DNA of 64,000 bases from Quadrisphaera granulorum (GCF_003149145.1 NZ_QGDQ01000023.1:23282-87281), one strand, 5' to 3'; shown: positions 8,418 through 17,225, counted from the first letter of the stretch. Translations and numbers: made by a program. Notes: generated by a model not told the origin, from the letters alone.

Positions 8418-9787
8418 TGCACGAGGCACGCCAGCACGAGACACATCAGCAGGGAGCGCCACCACGGCGGGACCCGGTCGGCGACCGGGTCCCGCCGTGG
8501 TGGCGATCTCCGCGACTCTGGTGGGCCTCGCTCGACCAGGTGCAGCGGGTAGAGCTCTACACCGCGCAGCTCCTCTACTGGCTGGGAGCCTTCCCTCCGC
8601 TACTCCTGCTCGTGCTCACCCGAGGCTCCGGACCGGGGTGGCAGACGGCGCTGGTGGTGAGCCTGTCCGCGGTGCAGGGCGTCGCGGCCTTCCTGGTCCT
8701 GCGGGGTGGTCTCGACCCGCGCAGGACCCACGAGCACCGACCGGGGCTGGTGCTGCTCGCGGTGAGCACCGCGGTGCTGCTCGCCGTCGCGCCGATCCTG
8801 CCGGGAACGGACCCCTCCGGCGCCTCCCCGCAGCAGGCGGTGGTGGCGTACTCGGTGCTGTTCTCGCCCGCTGCGGTCGCCGTGGTCCACCGGCGCGCGG
8901 GGTGGCTGGTGCCCCTCGGCGCGGGCGCCGCGATCGCCGTCGCCGGGCTGCTGGCGGGCAGGCCGGCCCTGGTGGTCGTCACCGCCACCGTCTTCACCGT
9001 GGTGGGGTCGGCGTTCATCGTCGCGACGCTGCGGCTGTCGGTATGGCTTCTCGACGTGGTGCGCCAGCTCGCCGACGCCCAGGGAGACCGCGCCCGCCTC
9101 GCCGTTGCGGAGGAGCGCCTGCGCTTCGCGCGCGACCTGCACGACGTGGTCGGCCGTGACCTGTCGGCCATCGCCCTGAAGTCGGAGGTGGTGGCGCGGC
9201 TCGCCGAGCGCGGCCGCCCCGAGGCGGTCGCGGAGGCGCTCGCGGTGCGGGAGCTGGCGCAGTCCTCGCTGGCCGAGGTCCGCGCCGTGGTGCGCGGGCA
9301 CCGCCGCGCCGACCTCGACGTGGAGCTGGCTGGGGCACGGGCGCTCCTGGCCTCGGCCGGGACGGCGTGCAAGCTGCGCGTGGAGCCGGGCGCCGTCGCC
9401 GCACTGACACCGGCCGCCCAGGAGGCGCTGGCGTGGGCGGTGCGCGAGGCCGTGACCAACGTGGTGCGGCACTCCCACGCCCGGCAGTGCTCGGTGTCGC
9501 TGGCCGTGGTCGAGGGGACGGGCGTGCTCGTGGTGAGGAACGACGACGCCATCGACGACGGAGCCGGGCCCGTCCGCCCCGGCGCCGGCCTGTCGGGCCT
9601 GGCCGAGCGTCTGGAGGCCCGCGGTGGGTCGCTCCAGGTGCGCCGCGAGCATGGGCGTGTGGTGCTCACGGCTACCGTCCCGGTGTCCCCGGCGGAGCCG
9701 GGATCGTCGGTGGCGTCGGTATCCCCGGCGGAGCCGGCAGGATCGGCGACGTCGGCCCACGAGCCGGAGCAGGAGGTCCGCGCGTGA
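8417..9787 (+). CDS. Sensor histidine kinase (NarL/DesK type)
   Basis: A 456-residue membrane sensor kinase. About five hydrophobic segments between residues 50 and 215 are followed by a HisKA_3 dimerisation domain, with His242 in RFARDLHDVVGRDLSA. The C-terminal ATPase domain has the N-box AVREAVTNVVRHSHA and a G-box (PGAGLSGLAERLEARGG). After about residue 430 a Pro/Ser/Glu tail holds a short internal repeat (SPAEPGSSVASV / SPAEPAGSAT). The start ATG shares its A with the preceding stop. Short extramembrane loops suggest it senses a membrane state or the exporter itself rather than a soluble ligand. It partners the next gene. Confidence 0.92.
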   Translation: MHEARQHETHQQGAPPRRDPVGDRVPPWWRSPRLWWASLDQVQRVELYTAQLLYWLGAFPPLLLLVLTRGSGPGWQTALVVSLSAVQGVAAFLVLRGGLDPRRTHEHRPGLVLLAVSTAVLLAVAPILPGTDPSGASPQQAVVAYSVLFSPAAVAVVHRRAGWLVPLGAGAAIAVAGLLAGRPALVVVTATVFTVVGSAFIVATLRLSVWLLDVVRQLADAQGDRARLAVAEERLRFARDLHDVVGRDLSAIALKSEVVARLAERGRPEAVAEALAVRELAQSSLAEVRAVVRGHRRADLDVELAGARALLASAGTACKLRVEPGAVAALTPAAQEALAWAVREAVTNVVRHSHARQCSVSLAVVEGTGVLVVRNDDAIDDGAGPVRPGAGLSGLAERLEARGGSLQVRREHGRVVLTATVPVSPAEPGSSVASVSPAEPAGSATSAHEPEQEVRA

Positions 9788-10386
9788 TCAGGGTGCTGCT
9801 GGCGGACGACGAGCAGCTCATCCGCACCGCACTCGCCACACTCGTGAACCTCGAGGACGACGTCGAGGTGGTCGGCCAGGCGGCGTCCGGGCCGGAGGCC
9901 GTCGCGGTGGCTCGGCAGGTGCAGCCCGACGTCGCCGTCCTCGACCTGCAGATGCCCGGCCTGGACGGCATCGAGGTGGCAGCGCAGCTGCGGGAGCACG
10001 TACCCGGGTGCGGCGTCGTCGTCACCGGCCACGGACGGCCCGGTCACCTCAAGCGGGCACTCGCTACGGGCGTGCGGGGCTTCCTGCCGAAGACGACGTC
10101 GGCGGCGGTGCTCGCGCAGGTGATCCGCACGGTGCACGCCGGTGGCCGGCACGTCGACCCGGAGCTCGCCGCTGACGCCATCGCCGCCGGTGACTCACCG
10201 CTCACCCCGCGCGAGGCCGACGTGCTGGAGCTGGCCGCGGGTGGGGCGAGCGTGGAGGAGATCGCGGTGCGCGCGTCGCTGTCTCCGGGCACCGTGCGCA
10301 ACTACCTGTCGGCGGCGGTGCAGAAGCTCGGCGTGACCAACCGCCACGAAGCCGTGGTGCGAGCCCAGGCAGCCGGGTGGATCTGA
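9784..10386 (+). CDS. LuxR/NarL-family response regulator
   Basis: A 200-residue response regulator. The receiver domain has the acidic pair in LLADDEQ, phosphoacceptor Asp54 in AVLDLQMPGLDG and a conserved Lys in FLPKTTS. A GerE/LuxR helix-turn-helix (LTPREADVLELAAGGASVEE onward) ends in the recognition helix SPGTVRNYLSAAVQKLG. It resembles DesR. It starts at GTG 9784, overlapping the kinase stop by four bases. It probably activates the four-gene operon, although no binding site is obvious in the gap before 6598. Confidence 0.94.
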   Translation: MIRVLLADDEQLIRTALATLVNLEDDVEVVGQAASGPEAVAVARQVQPDVAVLDLQMPGLDGIEVAAQLREHVPGCGVVVTGHGRPGHLKRALATGVRGFLPKTTSAAVLAQVIRTVHAGGRHVDPELAADAIAAGDSPLTPREADVLELAAGGASVEEIAVRASLSPGTVRNYLSAAVQKLGVTNRHEAVVRAQAAGWI

Positions 10387-10479
10387 CCCTCACCGGACCT
10401 TTCGGCGGGCACCCGCGTGACGCCGCGTCCGCGGCATCCGCGAAGATCAGAACCTCCCCCGTTGAGAGGACCATTCAGC

Positions 10480-11001
10480 ATGACCACGTTCGACACTCTC
10501 CTGGCCCAGCAGATCGGGCATGAGTTCGCCGCGTCGCACCAGTACGTCGCCATCGCCGTCTGGTTCGACGACCACGACCTCCCGCAGCTCGCCGGGTACT
10601 TCTACCGCCAGTCCGTGGAAGAGCGGAACCACGCCATGATGCTCGTCCAGTACCGCCTGGACCGCGGCATGGGCGTCGTCATCCCCAGCGTTCCGGCCGT
10701 GCGGAACGAGTTCGCCGACGTGCGCGAGCCGATCGCTCTGGCGCTCGCCCAGGAGAAGCAGGTGTCCGAGCAGATCCAGGCGCTGTTCGCCGCCGCCCGC
10801 GCCGAGAACGACGGTCTCGGCGAGCAGGCGATGCTGTGGTTCCTCAAGGAGCAGGTCGAGGAGGTTGCCTCGATGCAGACGCTGCTGACCATCGCCGAGC
10901 GCACCACCAACCTCTTCGACATCGAGAACTTCGTGGCCCGCGAGGCCGGCAGCCACGGGGACGACCCGAGCGCGCCCTCCGCCGCCGGCGGAGCTTTGTG
11001 A
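10480..11001 (+). CDS. Ferritin
   Basis: A 173-residue non-haem ferritin, an iron-storage cage subunit. Diiron ligands are visible: Glu15 in GHEFAASHQY, Tyr22, Glu48 and His51 in SVEERNHAMM, and later acidic positions in QEKQVSEQI and KEQVEEVASMQ. There is no bacterioferritin haem-binding methionine in the expected place. It starts at ATG 10480 with GAGAGGA upstream; the longer frame from 10417 adds an Arg/Pro stretch of no ferritin character. It sits beside a siderophore importer, so iron storage and uptake are clustered. A strong hairpin follows directly. Confidence 0.95.
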   Translation: MTTFDTLLAQQIGHEFAASHQYVAIAVWFDDHDLPQLAGYFYRQSVEERNHAMMLVQYRLDRGMGVVIPSVPAVRNEFADVREPIALALAQEKQVSEQIQALFAAARAENDGLGEQAMLWFLKEQVEEVASMQTLLTIAERTTNLFDIENFVAREAGSHGDDPSAPSAAGGAL

Positions 11002-11015
11002 GGCGTTGACCGCCA

Positions 11016-11054
11016 AGGTTCCATCCGCTGAGGCACCCTCAGCGGATGGAACCT
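11016..11054 (+). terminator. 18-bp perfect inverted repeat overlapping next start codon
   Basis: AGGTTCCATCCGCTGAGG (11016-11033) and its exact complement (11037-11054) are separated by three bases. It begins 15 bases after the ferritin stop, so it is a good terminator. The ATG of the next gene (11046-11048) is inside the right arm, so the same stem would hide that start codon in RNA. Confidence 0.75.
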
Positions 11055-11570
11055 GACCTCACAGCGACAGGGAGTGCGTGGCCGCTGGACGCTCCCGACG
11101 TCGTCGTCCTGCCCTCGGGCAGGCGGGTGCGCGGCCGCGGCGTGCGCACCGGCGCTCCCCCGGCGGGTCTGGAACCGACCGTCAGCTACCAGTGCACATG
11201 GGTTCGCCCGGCGCCCCAGCCTTGGCCCGTGCGATGGGTGCGCTGGCCCGACTTCGGGTTGCCGCTGGTGCCCGTTGACGCCCGTGCTGCGCTATGTGAA
11301 GCCTGGGAGCGCGCCGCCACCGAGCGCGTCGAGGTGAGCTGCGGCGGCGGCAACGGACGCACCGGGACGGCGCTCGCGGTGATGGCGGTGATCGACGGCG
11401 TCGACCCGGCCGATGCCGTGGCGTGGGTGCGCGAGCACTACCGGCCGACCGCCGTCGAGACGCTGTGGCAGCGCCGGTGGGTGGCTGGCGCTCAGAGCAC
11501 CGGCGCCCGCGGCACCACGAGCGGAGTGCCCGTCTCCGGGTCGGGGACCACGCGACAGGCTAGGCCGTAG
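11046..11570 (+). CDS. Protein-tyrosine/dual-specificity phosphatase-like protein
   Basis: A 174-residue protein with the cysteine-phosphatase loop VSCGGGNGRTGTA near residues 97-109. This gives C-X5-R followed by TG, the PTP signature, although the usual His before Cys is Ser. A possible general-acid loop is RWPDFGLPLV near residue 66. The P-loop region and GVDPADAVAWVREHYRP match small actinobacterial phosphatase-like proteins. The only credible start, ATG 11046, is buried in the ferritin hairpin. The last 26 residues overlap the 3' end of the opposing ABC gene and are low-complexity, so the true functional end may be near residue 150. The substrate is unknown. Confidence 0.72.
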   Translation: MEPDLTATGSAWPLDAPDVVVLPSGRRVRGRGVRTGAPPAGLEPTVSYQCTWVRPAPQPWPVRWVRWPDFGLPLVPVDARAALCEAWERAATERVEVSCGGGNGRTGTALAVMAVIDGVDPADAVAWVREHYRPTAVETLWQRRWVAGAQSTGARGTTSGVPVSGSGTTRQARP

Positions 11571-12319
11571 ACCTCCTCCACCAGCTCCGCGGTGACGACG
11601 TCCGTGGGCTTCCCCTGCGCCACGAGCCGCCCGCCGGACATGGCGATGAGGTGCGTCCCGTACCGGCACGCGAGGTTGAGATCGTGCAGGACGGCTACCA
11701 CGGTGCGGCCCTCGCGGCGCAGCCGCGCGCACAGGTCGAGCACTTCGACCTGATGGGCGATGTCCAGGTACGTGGTCGGCTCGTCGAGCAGCAGCACCGG
11801 CGTCTCCTGCGCCAGCGCCATCGCGATCCAGGCGCGCTGCCGCTGGCCACCCGACAGCTCGTCGACCGGCGCGCTGGCCAGGGAGGCCACTCCGGTGGCC
11901 TCCATCGCAGCCCTCACGGCGCGCTCGTCGGCGGCGGACCACTGTCGCAGCAGGCTCTGGTGGGGGTAGCGGCCGCGGCCGACAAGGTCGGCCACGGTGA
12001 TGGCGTCGGGTGCGGTGGGGCTCTGCGGCAGCAGGCCCAGCTGGCGGGCGACGGCCTTGGCAGGCTGGCGATGCAGCGCCTCGCCGTCGAGCAGCACCGC
12101 CCCGGCCTGCGGCACGAGCAGGCGGGCGAGGGCGCGGAGAAGCGTCGACTTGCCGCACGCGTTGGGGCCGACCACCACGGTGAACTCGCCGTCGGGGATG
12201 TCGAGGGTCAACGCATCGACGATGACGCGGTCGGCGTAGCCGAGCCGCACCCCGTCGACCCGCAGCCGCGCCGAGCGGGACGCGGGAGGAGGCGGCGGAT
12301 CACTGGGAGCGGTGGTCAT
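11492..12319 (-). CDS. Iron-siderophore ABC transporter ATP-binding protein
   Basis: A 275-residue FecE/FepC-type ATPase that energises siderophore uptake. Walker A is GPNACGKSTLLRAL, signature LSGGQRQRAWIAMALAQ, Walker B VLLLDEPTTYLDIAHQ, with the switch histidine in VLHDLNLACRYG. The YLDIAHQ sequence is characteristic of the FepC group. It starts at ATG 12319, overlapping the upstream permease stop (ATGA). It is the last gene of a three-gene leftward operon behind the iron box at 14473-14491. Its 3' end overlaps the opposing phosphatase gene by 79 bases. Confidence 0.95.
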   Translation of the reverse strand: MTTAPSDPPPPPASRSARLRVDGVRLGYADRVIVDALTLDIPDGEFTVVVGPNACGKSTLLRALARLLVPQAGAVLLDGEALHRQPAKAVARQLGLLPQSPTAPDAITVADLVGRGRYPHQSLLRQWSAADERAVRAAMEATGVASLASAPVDELSGGQRQRAWIAMALAQETPVLLLDEPTTYLDIAHQVEVLDLCARLRREGRTVVAVLHDLNLACRYGTHLIAMSGGRLVAQGKPTDVVTAELVEEVYGLACRVVPDPETGTPLVVPRAPVL

Positions 12320-13389
12320 CGGCGCCTTCCGAGAGAAACCAGCAGGTAGACGAGGTAGAGGCCGCCCACCGCGCCGGTGACGAGCCCGACCGGCAGAGGG
12401 TCGGGGAAGCGGGAGGCGATGAGGTCGGACAGGAGCAGCAGGGCCGCTCCCCCGAACGCCGCGGCGAGCAGGCCTGGACCGGGCGCCCGGGTCAGCCGGC
12501 GCGTCACCTGCGGTGCGACGAGGGCGACGAAGGCGATGGGCCCGGCTACCCCCACCGCGAGTGCTGCAAGGAGCACTCCGACCAGGGCGAGCAGGAGCCG
12601 GGCCCGGCCGAGGCGGACGCCGAGGGCGCGGCTGGTGTCGTCGCCGACCTCCATCGCTGTCAGGGGTCTGCTGAGCGCGGCGAGCAGGGGCGTCAGGACC
12701 ACGAGGCCGACGGCGAGCAGCTGCAGCTGCGACCAGGTGGCCTGGGAGGTGCTGCCGACGGTCCACCGCTCGGCGGTGAGCGCGTCGAGCACGTTCGCGC
12801 GGCTGATGAGCGCGGCGTTGAGCGCGTAGACGGCGTACCCGGTACCCAGGCCGACGAGCACCAGCCGGAACGGCTGCAGCACTCCGCCGCGCACGGACAG
12901 GGCGTACACCGCCGCGGCGGTGAGCAGGCCCCCGGCGACCGCCGCGCCCGACACCTGCCACTGCTGGCCCGAGCCGTGCAGCACGGCGACGACGCCCCCT
13001 GCCGCAGCTCCGCTGGTGAACCCGATGACGTCGGGGCTGCCCAGGGGGTTGCCGGTGAGCCCTTGGAACACCGCGCCCGCGGCTCCCAGGGCCGCTCCGA
13101 CGAGCAGCGCCGTCACGACCCGCGGCGCTCGCAGCTCGGTCACTACGAAGGCGGTACCCGGGTCAGCGGTGCCCAAGAGCGCCCTGACGACGTCGACCGG
13201 GGGCACGGCCAGGTCTCCGGTGGTCATGCCCACGGTGGCCATCGCCACGAGGAGCACCAGGAGGAGGACGACGACGGCGACGCTGCGGCGTCGCACGCGC
13301 ACGCTGGTGCCCAGAGGGCCACGCAGCACCGACACCCCGGCGGGCAGCACCGAGTCGCGGAGTACGCGCTCCGTGCTCTGCGCGCTCAC
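12316..13389 (-). CDS. Iron-siderophore ABC transporter permease (FecD type)
   Basis: A 357-residue FecCD-family permease with about nine to ten hydrophobic helices. Family marks include VTALLVGAALGAAGAVFQGLT, NPLGSPDVIGFTSGA and GPIAFVALVAPQVTRRL. A 30-residue basic N-terminus precedes the first helix. It starts at GTG 13389, overlapping the upstream permease stop (GTGA), and pairs with the 13386-14453 product to make the transmembrane channel. Confidence 0.94.
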   Translation of the reverse strand: MSAQSTERVLRDSVLPAGVSVLRGPLGTSVRVRRRSVAVVVLLLVLLVAMATVGMTTGDLAVPPVDVVRALLGTADPGTAFVVTELRAPRVVTALLVGAALGAAGAVFQGLTGNPLGSPDVIGFTSGAAAGGVVAVLHGSGQQWQVSGAAVAGGLLTAAAVYALSVRGGVLQPFRLVLVGLGTGYAVYALNAALISRANVLDALTAERWTVGSTSQATWSQLQLLAVGLVVLTPLLAALSRPLTAMEVGDDTSRALGVRLGRARLLLALVGVLLAALAVGVAGPIAFVALVAPQVTRRLTRAPGPGLLAAAFGGAALLLLSDLIASRFPDPLPVGLVTGAVGGLYLVYLLVSLGRRR

Positions 13390-14453
13390 AGGCGGGGGAT
13401 CCGGCGCCGCCGGACCAGGAGCACGAAGAGGGGGCCGCCGACGGCTGCGGTGACGATGCCGACGGAGACCTCACCGGGGCTGCCGACCACGCGACCCATC
13501 ACGTCTGCGGCCAGCAGTGCCACCGCTCCCAGGGGCAGGGAGAGCACCAGGACCCACCGCAGGTCCGCCCCGACGAGCAGGCGTGCGACGTACGGAACCG
13601 CGAGGCCGATAAAGGCGATCGGCCCGGCCAGGGCCGTCGCCGCACCACACAGCACCGCGACGGCGGCGGCCGCGAGCACCCGGGTGCGTCGCAGGCTGAC
13701 GCCGAGGCCGGCGCCGACGTCGTCGCCGAGGGCAGCGGCGTTGAGCGCCTGCCCCAGCCCGAGGGCCACCACGGCGCCGAGGAACAGCAGCGGCCCGACG
13801 ACGAGCAGGTCGCCGGCGTCACGCCCGGCGATCGCGCCGTACCGCCAGGAGCGGAAGGCGGTGAACGCGGCGGGGTCGAGGAGGATGACGGCCTCGATGT
13901 AGGCGTAGAGGACGGCGGAGACCGCCGCTCCGGCCAGCACGAGGCGCACGGGATCGGTGCCGTTGCGCCCAGCGCCGACCGCGTGGACGAGCGCCGCGAC
14001 GACAGCCGCTCCGACCAGTGCGAACGCCACGAACTCCCCCGGTGTACGCAGGCCCAGTAGCGCGATCGCGGTGACGACGGCGGCTGCGGCCCCCGCCTCG
14101 ACGCCGAGCAGTCCCGGGTCGGCGAGGGGGTTGCGGGTGAGGGCCTGCATCAGCGCACCCGCCAGCCCCAGGGCGGCGCCGACGACCAGACCCAGGACCG
14201 TTCGCGGCACGCGGAGGTCGCGCACGATGACGGCGCCCTCGCTCGTGCCGCCGCGCACGAGCGCATCCCAGACCTCAGCTGGCGCGAGGCCGTGCGAGCC
14301 GAGTGCCAGACTCGCCACCGACACGACCACGACGGCAGCCAGGGCTGCGGCAAGCAGCGCACTGCGGCGTACGGCGCTGCGGTGCAGCGCACCCGGCGTC
14401 ACAGAGCCAGGTGCCTGAGGGGAGTCCCGGCTTGCCGGGACCGTCGACGTCAC
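13386..14453 (-). CDS. Iron-siderophore ABC transporter permease (FecC type)
   Basis: A 355-residue FecCD-family permease and the first gene of the importer operon. It shows the family motifs VPRTVLGLVVGAALGLAGAL, NPLADPGLLGVEAGA and GPIAFIGLAVPYVARLL. The GTG start at 14453 is 20 bases from the DtxR-like box, so iron-bound repressor would block transcription. It has an extended soluble N-terminus of about 25 residues. Together with the divergent lipoprotein gene it forms a complete importer. Confidence 0.94.
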   Translation of the reverse strand: MTSTVPASRDSPQAPGSVTPGALHRSAVRRSALLAAALAAVVVVSVASLALGSHGLAPAEVWDALVRGGTSEGAVIVRDLRVPRTVLGLVVGAALGLAGALMQALTRNPLADPGLLGVEAGAAAAVVTAIALLGLRTPGEFVAFALVGAAVVAALVHAVGAGRNGTDPVRLVLAGAAVSAVLYAYIEAVILLDPAAFTAFRSWRYGAIAGRDAGDLLVVGPLLFLGAVVALGLGQALNAAALGDDVGAGLGVSLRRTRVLAAAAVAVLCGAATALAGPIAFIGLAVPYVARLLVGADLRWVLVLSLPLGAVALLAADVMGRVVGSPGEVSVGIVTAAVGGPLFVLLVRRRRIPRL

Positions 14454-14472
14454 GAACGCACCCTAACCGTAA

Positions 14473-14491
14473 GTAGGCAAGCCTTACCTAA
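14473..14491. promoter_or_regulatory. DtxR/IdeR-type iron box
   Basis: Read on the minus strand, TTAGGTAAGGCTTGCCTAC matches 15 of 19 positions of the known DtxR/IdeR consensus TTAGGTTAGGCTAACCTAA. It lies in the 61-base divergent gap between the siderophore permease operon and the binding-protein gene, where one repressor dimer pair could switch both off in iron excess. Confidence 0.75.
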
Positions 14492-14514
14492 GCCCCCTGC
14501 TAGGGTCCGGCGCC

Positions 14515-15579
14515 GTGACCGACATCTCGCGCAGGGCCCTGCTGGCCGTCGCCGCCACCACCACCGCCGGCGCTCTCGCCGCGTGCGGCGCATCCGCAGC
14601 CGGGGACTCCGCCGCCACCCCGGGAGCGGCGAGCGGATCCTCCGCGGGAACGGCCGGTGCGTTCCCGGTCACCATCGACACGCAGTACGGGCCCGTCACC
14701 GTGGAGAAGGCGCCGGAGCGCGTCGTCGTCGTCGGCATCACCGAGCAGGACACCCTGCTCGCCCTCGGGGTGGTCCCCGTGGCGACCACCGAGTGGTACG
14801 GCGAGCACCCCGGAGCGGTCTGGCCGTGGGCCCAGGACCGGCTCGGGAGCCAGGTGCCCGAGGTGTTGAGCACTGCCGACGGCTTCCAGTACGAGAAGAT
14901 CGCGGCCCTGCGCCCGGACCTCATCATCGGCACCAACTCCCGGATGACGCAGGAGGAGTTCACCAAGCTCTCCGCGTTCGCCCCCGTGATCACCGGCCCG
15001 ACGGGCAGCACGGGCTACTTCATGCCCTGGGACGAGCAAACGCTGATCATCGCCAAGGCCCTCGGGCGCGAGGCAGATGGCACGAAGCTCGTCGATGACG
15101 TCAAGGCCTCCTACGCAGCGGCGGCCGCCGCCCACCCCGAGTTCGCCGGCAAGGTCGCGACCTTCTCCCAGAACGCCTTCTACGACGGCGTTCTCTACGT
15201 CTACCCGCCCGGGCTGAGCACCCACTTCCTCACCATGCTCGGCTTCACCATCAACCCCGAGCTGACGCCGCTCGCCCCCGGGCCGGGCTCGCAGGCGGAG
15301 CTCTCAGCGGAGAACCTCGGCGTCATCGACACCGACGTCCTCGTGGTGGCCGCCGAGAAGCCGGAGGACATCCCCGCGCTCATGGCGGTCCCCACCTACG
15401 CGCGGCTCGACGTCGTCACGCAGAAGCGCACCGTGTACACCGACCCGGTGCTCGCCGGGGCCATCTACTTCGACTCGCCGCTGAGCCTGCCGTACGTGGT
15501 CGAGCGCCTGCCCCAGCAGCTCGCGGCCGCGGTGACGGGGCAGGCGCCCGCCGAGATCCAGGACACCTCCAGCAGCTGA
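14515..15579 (+). CDS. Iron-siderophore substrate-binding lipoprotein
   Basis: A 354-residue FepB/FhuD-type periplasmic-binding lipoprotein. The N-terminus has a twin-arginine-like SRRALL followed by a hydrophobic stretch and a lipobox LAAC with lipid-anchored Cys24, so it may use Tat export. The mature part contains APERVVVVGITEQDTLLALG, the family's first lobe, and RPDLIIGTNSRMTQEEFTKL. It starts at GTG 14515, divergent from the permease-ATPase operon across the iron box. It delivers a ferric siderophore to that importer; the ligand cannot be named. Confidence 0.93.
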   Translation: MTDISRRALLAVAATTTAGALAACGASAAGDSAATPGAASGSSAGTAGAFPVTIDTQYGPVTVEKAPERVVVVGITEQDTLLALGVVPVATTEWYGEHPGAVWPWAQDRLGSQVPEVLSTADGFQYEKIAALRPDLIIGTNSRMTQEEFTKLSAFAPVITGPTGSTGYFMPWDEQTLIIAKALGREADGTKLVDDVKASYAAAAAAHPEFAGKVATFSQNAFYDGVLYVYPPGLSTHFLTMLGFTINPELTPLAPGPGSQAELSAENLGVIDTDVLVVAAEKPEDIPALMAVPTYARLDVVTQKRTVYTDPVLAGAIYFDSPLSLPYVVERLPQQLAAAVTGQAPAEIQDTSSS

Positions 15580-15622
15580 CGGCGACGAACGCGGGCTACA
15601 GCAGATGCTGGCCGGGCAGCGG

Positions 15623-17080
15623 TCAGTGCTGTCCGCACGGTGAGCCGGTACCCGCGGGCAGCGCGGCGGCGGGCAACCACGTCGGGAGGGGCCGCGGGTC
15701 GGGCACGGGCTGGTCCTCGGGGCCGCCGTACGTCCACGCCGGACCGCGGGTGAGCAGCTGGCGCAGGCCGGCGAGGAGCCTGTCGACGTCGTCGGCGCTG
15801 CTCCCGAGCCCGAGGCTGGCGCGCACGGCTCCGCCGTCGGCGCCGAGGCGCTCCAGCAGCGGGTGGGCACAGAAGCGGCCGTCGCGCACGCCGATGCCGT
15901 GCTCGGCCGAGAGGTACTGGGCCACCAGGCTCGGCCGCACGCCCTCGACGGTGAATGTCAGCACGCCGATCCGCTGGTCGACGGCGAGACCCGGCCACAG
16001 GCGGAGCACGCGCACGGCGTCGAGCTCCGCCAGTCCCCGCTCGAGGCGAGCCAGCAGCTCGGCTTCGTGGTCGATCACGTCCCGCTCCGGGAACGCCGCG
16101 AGCGTCTCGCACGCCGCGGCGAGTGCCAGGGCGCCGACGACGTTGGGCGTGCCGGCCTCGTGGCGGGCCGGCGACGTCGTCCACGTGGCGGTCTCGGTGG
16201 TGACGTTTCGCACCGCGCCGCCTCCGGCCAGGTGCGGCGGGGCGGCGTCGAGCCAGTCGCGTCGCCCCGCGAGGAAGCCGGCGCCGAAAGGTGCGTAGAG
16301 CTTGTGCCCGGAGGCGGCGACGTAGTCGACGCCCGAAGCGGCGAGGTCGAGCCGACGGTGCGGCAGCAGCTGGGCGCCGTCGACGGCAATGCGGGCGCCG
16401 TGGGCGTGGGCGATCTCGGCCAGCTGGGCCAGCGGGAGCAGCTCGCCGGTGACGTTGGAGGCGCCGGTGACCGCCAGCAGAGCGGCGGGCTCGCGGCGTA
16501 GCTCGGCGTCGACGGCCCTGACGGTCTCTTCGACGGACACACCCGCGGTGACCACACGGGCGCCGCGTGCCTGCCAGGGCAGAAGGTTGGCGTGGTGCTC
16601 CAGGTCGAGGTGCACGACCGGTCGATCGGTGCCGGGGACGTCGGGCACCGCAGAGGCCAGCAGGTTCAGCGCGTCGGTGGTGTTGCGGGTGATGACGACG
16701 ACGTCGACTGCCACGTCCGCGCTGTCGTCACTGCCCGTGCGGGCGCCGACGAACGCGCCGATGGTGGAGCGGGCGTGCTCGTACGCCGCCGTCGCCACGG
16801 TGGAGGAGTAGCCGGCGCCGCGGTGCACGCTGGCGGCCAGGGGCAAGTACTCGGCCACCCTGCCGGCCACCGACGCGAGCGCCGGGGCGCTGGCGGCGAG
16901 GTCGAGGTTGGCGTAGCGCACGGTGCCGCCGGTCACGAGCGGCACCTGGAGGTCGGCACCGACGAGCGCTGCGAGCGGCCCCGCGGCGAGCGGACCCGCG
17001 CCGGGACAGCTGTCGCGCCGCCGGTGCCCCGTCTGCTGTGACTGCTGCGTCGGGAAGGGCGTGGGCAGGGTCGTGGTCAT
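15623..17080 (-). CDS. Class V aminotransferase-fold enzyme (cysteine desulfurase/lyase-like)
   Basis: A 485-residue PLP enzyme of the SufS/CsdA-like class V fold. The PLP lysine is in AASGHKLYAPFG, preceded by the conserved DGAQLLPHR that stacks on and binds the cofactor. HLDLEHHANLLPW and GTPNVVGALALAAACE are further fold motifs. C-terminal RFCAHPLLERLG contains a cysteine, but not clearly in the SufS catalytic loop, so desulfurase activity is not assured. The start ATG 17080 has AGGAGCG upstream. The leader carries a SAM-IV riboswitch, which ties the gene to methionine/cysteine metabolism. A SAM-controlled sulfur-lyase or desulfurase role is inferred. Confidence 0.85.
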   Translation of the reverse strand: MTTTLPTPFPTQQSQQTGHRRRDSCPGAGPLAAGPLAALVGADLQVPLVTGGTVRYANLDLAASAPALASVAGRVAEYLPLAASVHRGAGYSSTVATAAYEHARSTIGAFVGARTGSDDSADVAVDVVVITRNTTDALNLLASAVPDVPGTDRPVVHLDLEHHANLLPWQARGARVVTAGVSVEETVRAVDAELRREPAALLAVTGASNVTGELLPLAQLAEIAHAHGARIAVDGAQLLPHRRLDLAASGVDYVAASGHKLYAPFGAGFLAGRRDWLDAAPPHLAGGGAVRNVTTETATWTTSPARHEAGTPNVVGALALAAACETLAAFPERDVIDHEAELLARLERGLAELDAVRVLRLWPGLAVDQRIGVLTFTVEGVRPSLVAQYLSAEHGIGVRDGRFCAHPLLERLGADGGAVRASLGLGSSADDVDRLLAGLRQLLTRGPAWTYGGPEDQPVPDPRPLPTWLPAAALPAGTGSPCGQH

Positions 17081-17112
17081 GAGCGCTCCTCGCGGAGTCG
17101 GGGACCCGTCGA

Positions 17113-17225
17113 GGGTCCGCACTTGCCCGCCCCGGACGGGACGGACCGTGTCATCACCCGGGGCACCCCAGCGCGGAGCAGGGTTGCCGGCCAGCGAGCC
17201 GGGGCTTGGTGCTGGCACTCGTGAC
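17113..17225 (-). promoter_or_regulatory. SAM-IV riboswitch upstream of the aminotransferase gene
   Basis: Minus-strand reading closely follows the SAM-IV pattern known from mycobacteria. It has GAGTGCCAGC, AAGCCCCGGCTCGCTGG, CCGGCAACCCT, GGGGTGCCCCGGGTGATGAC and the 3' element GGCAAGTGCGGACC. P1 closes GTCACGAG with TGATGAC. A small hairpin (GGACCC-GTCGA-GGGTCC, 17102-17118) lies between it and the ribosome-binding site and may be the expression platform. Confidence 0.88.
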
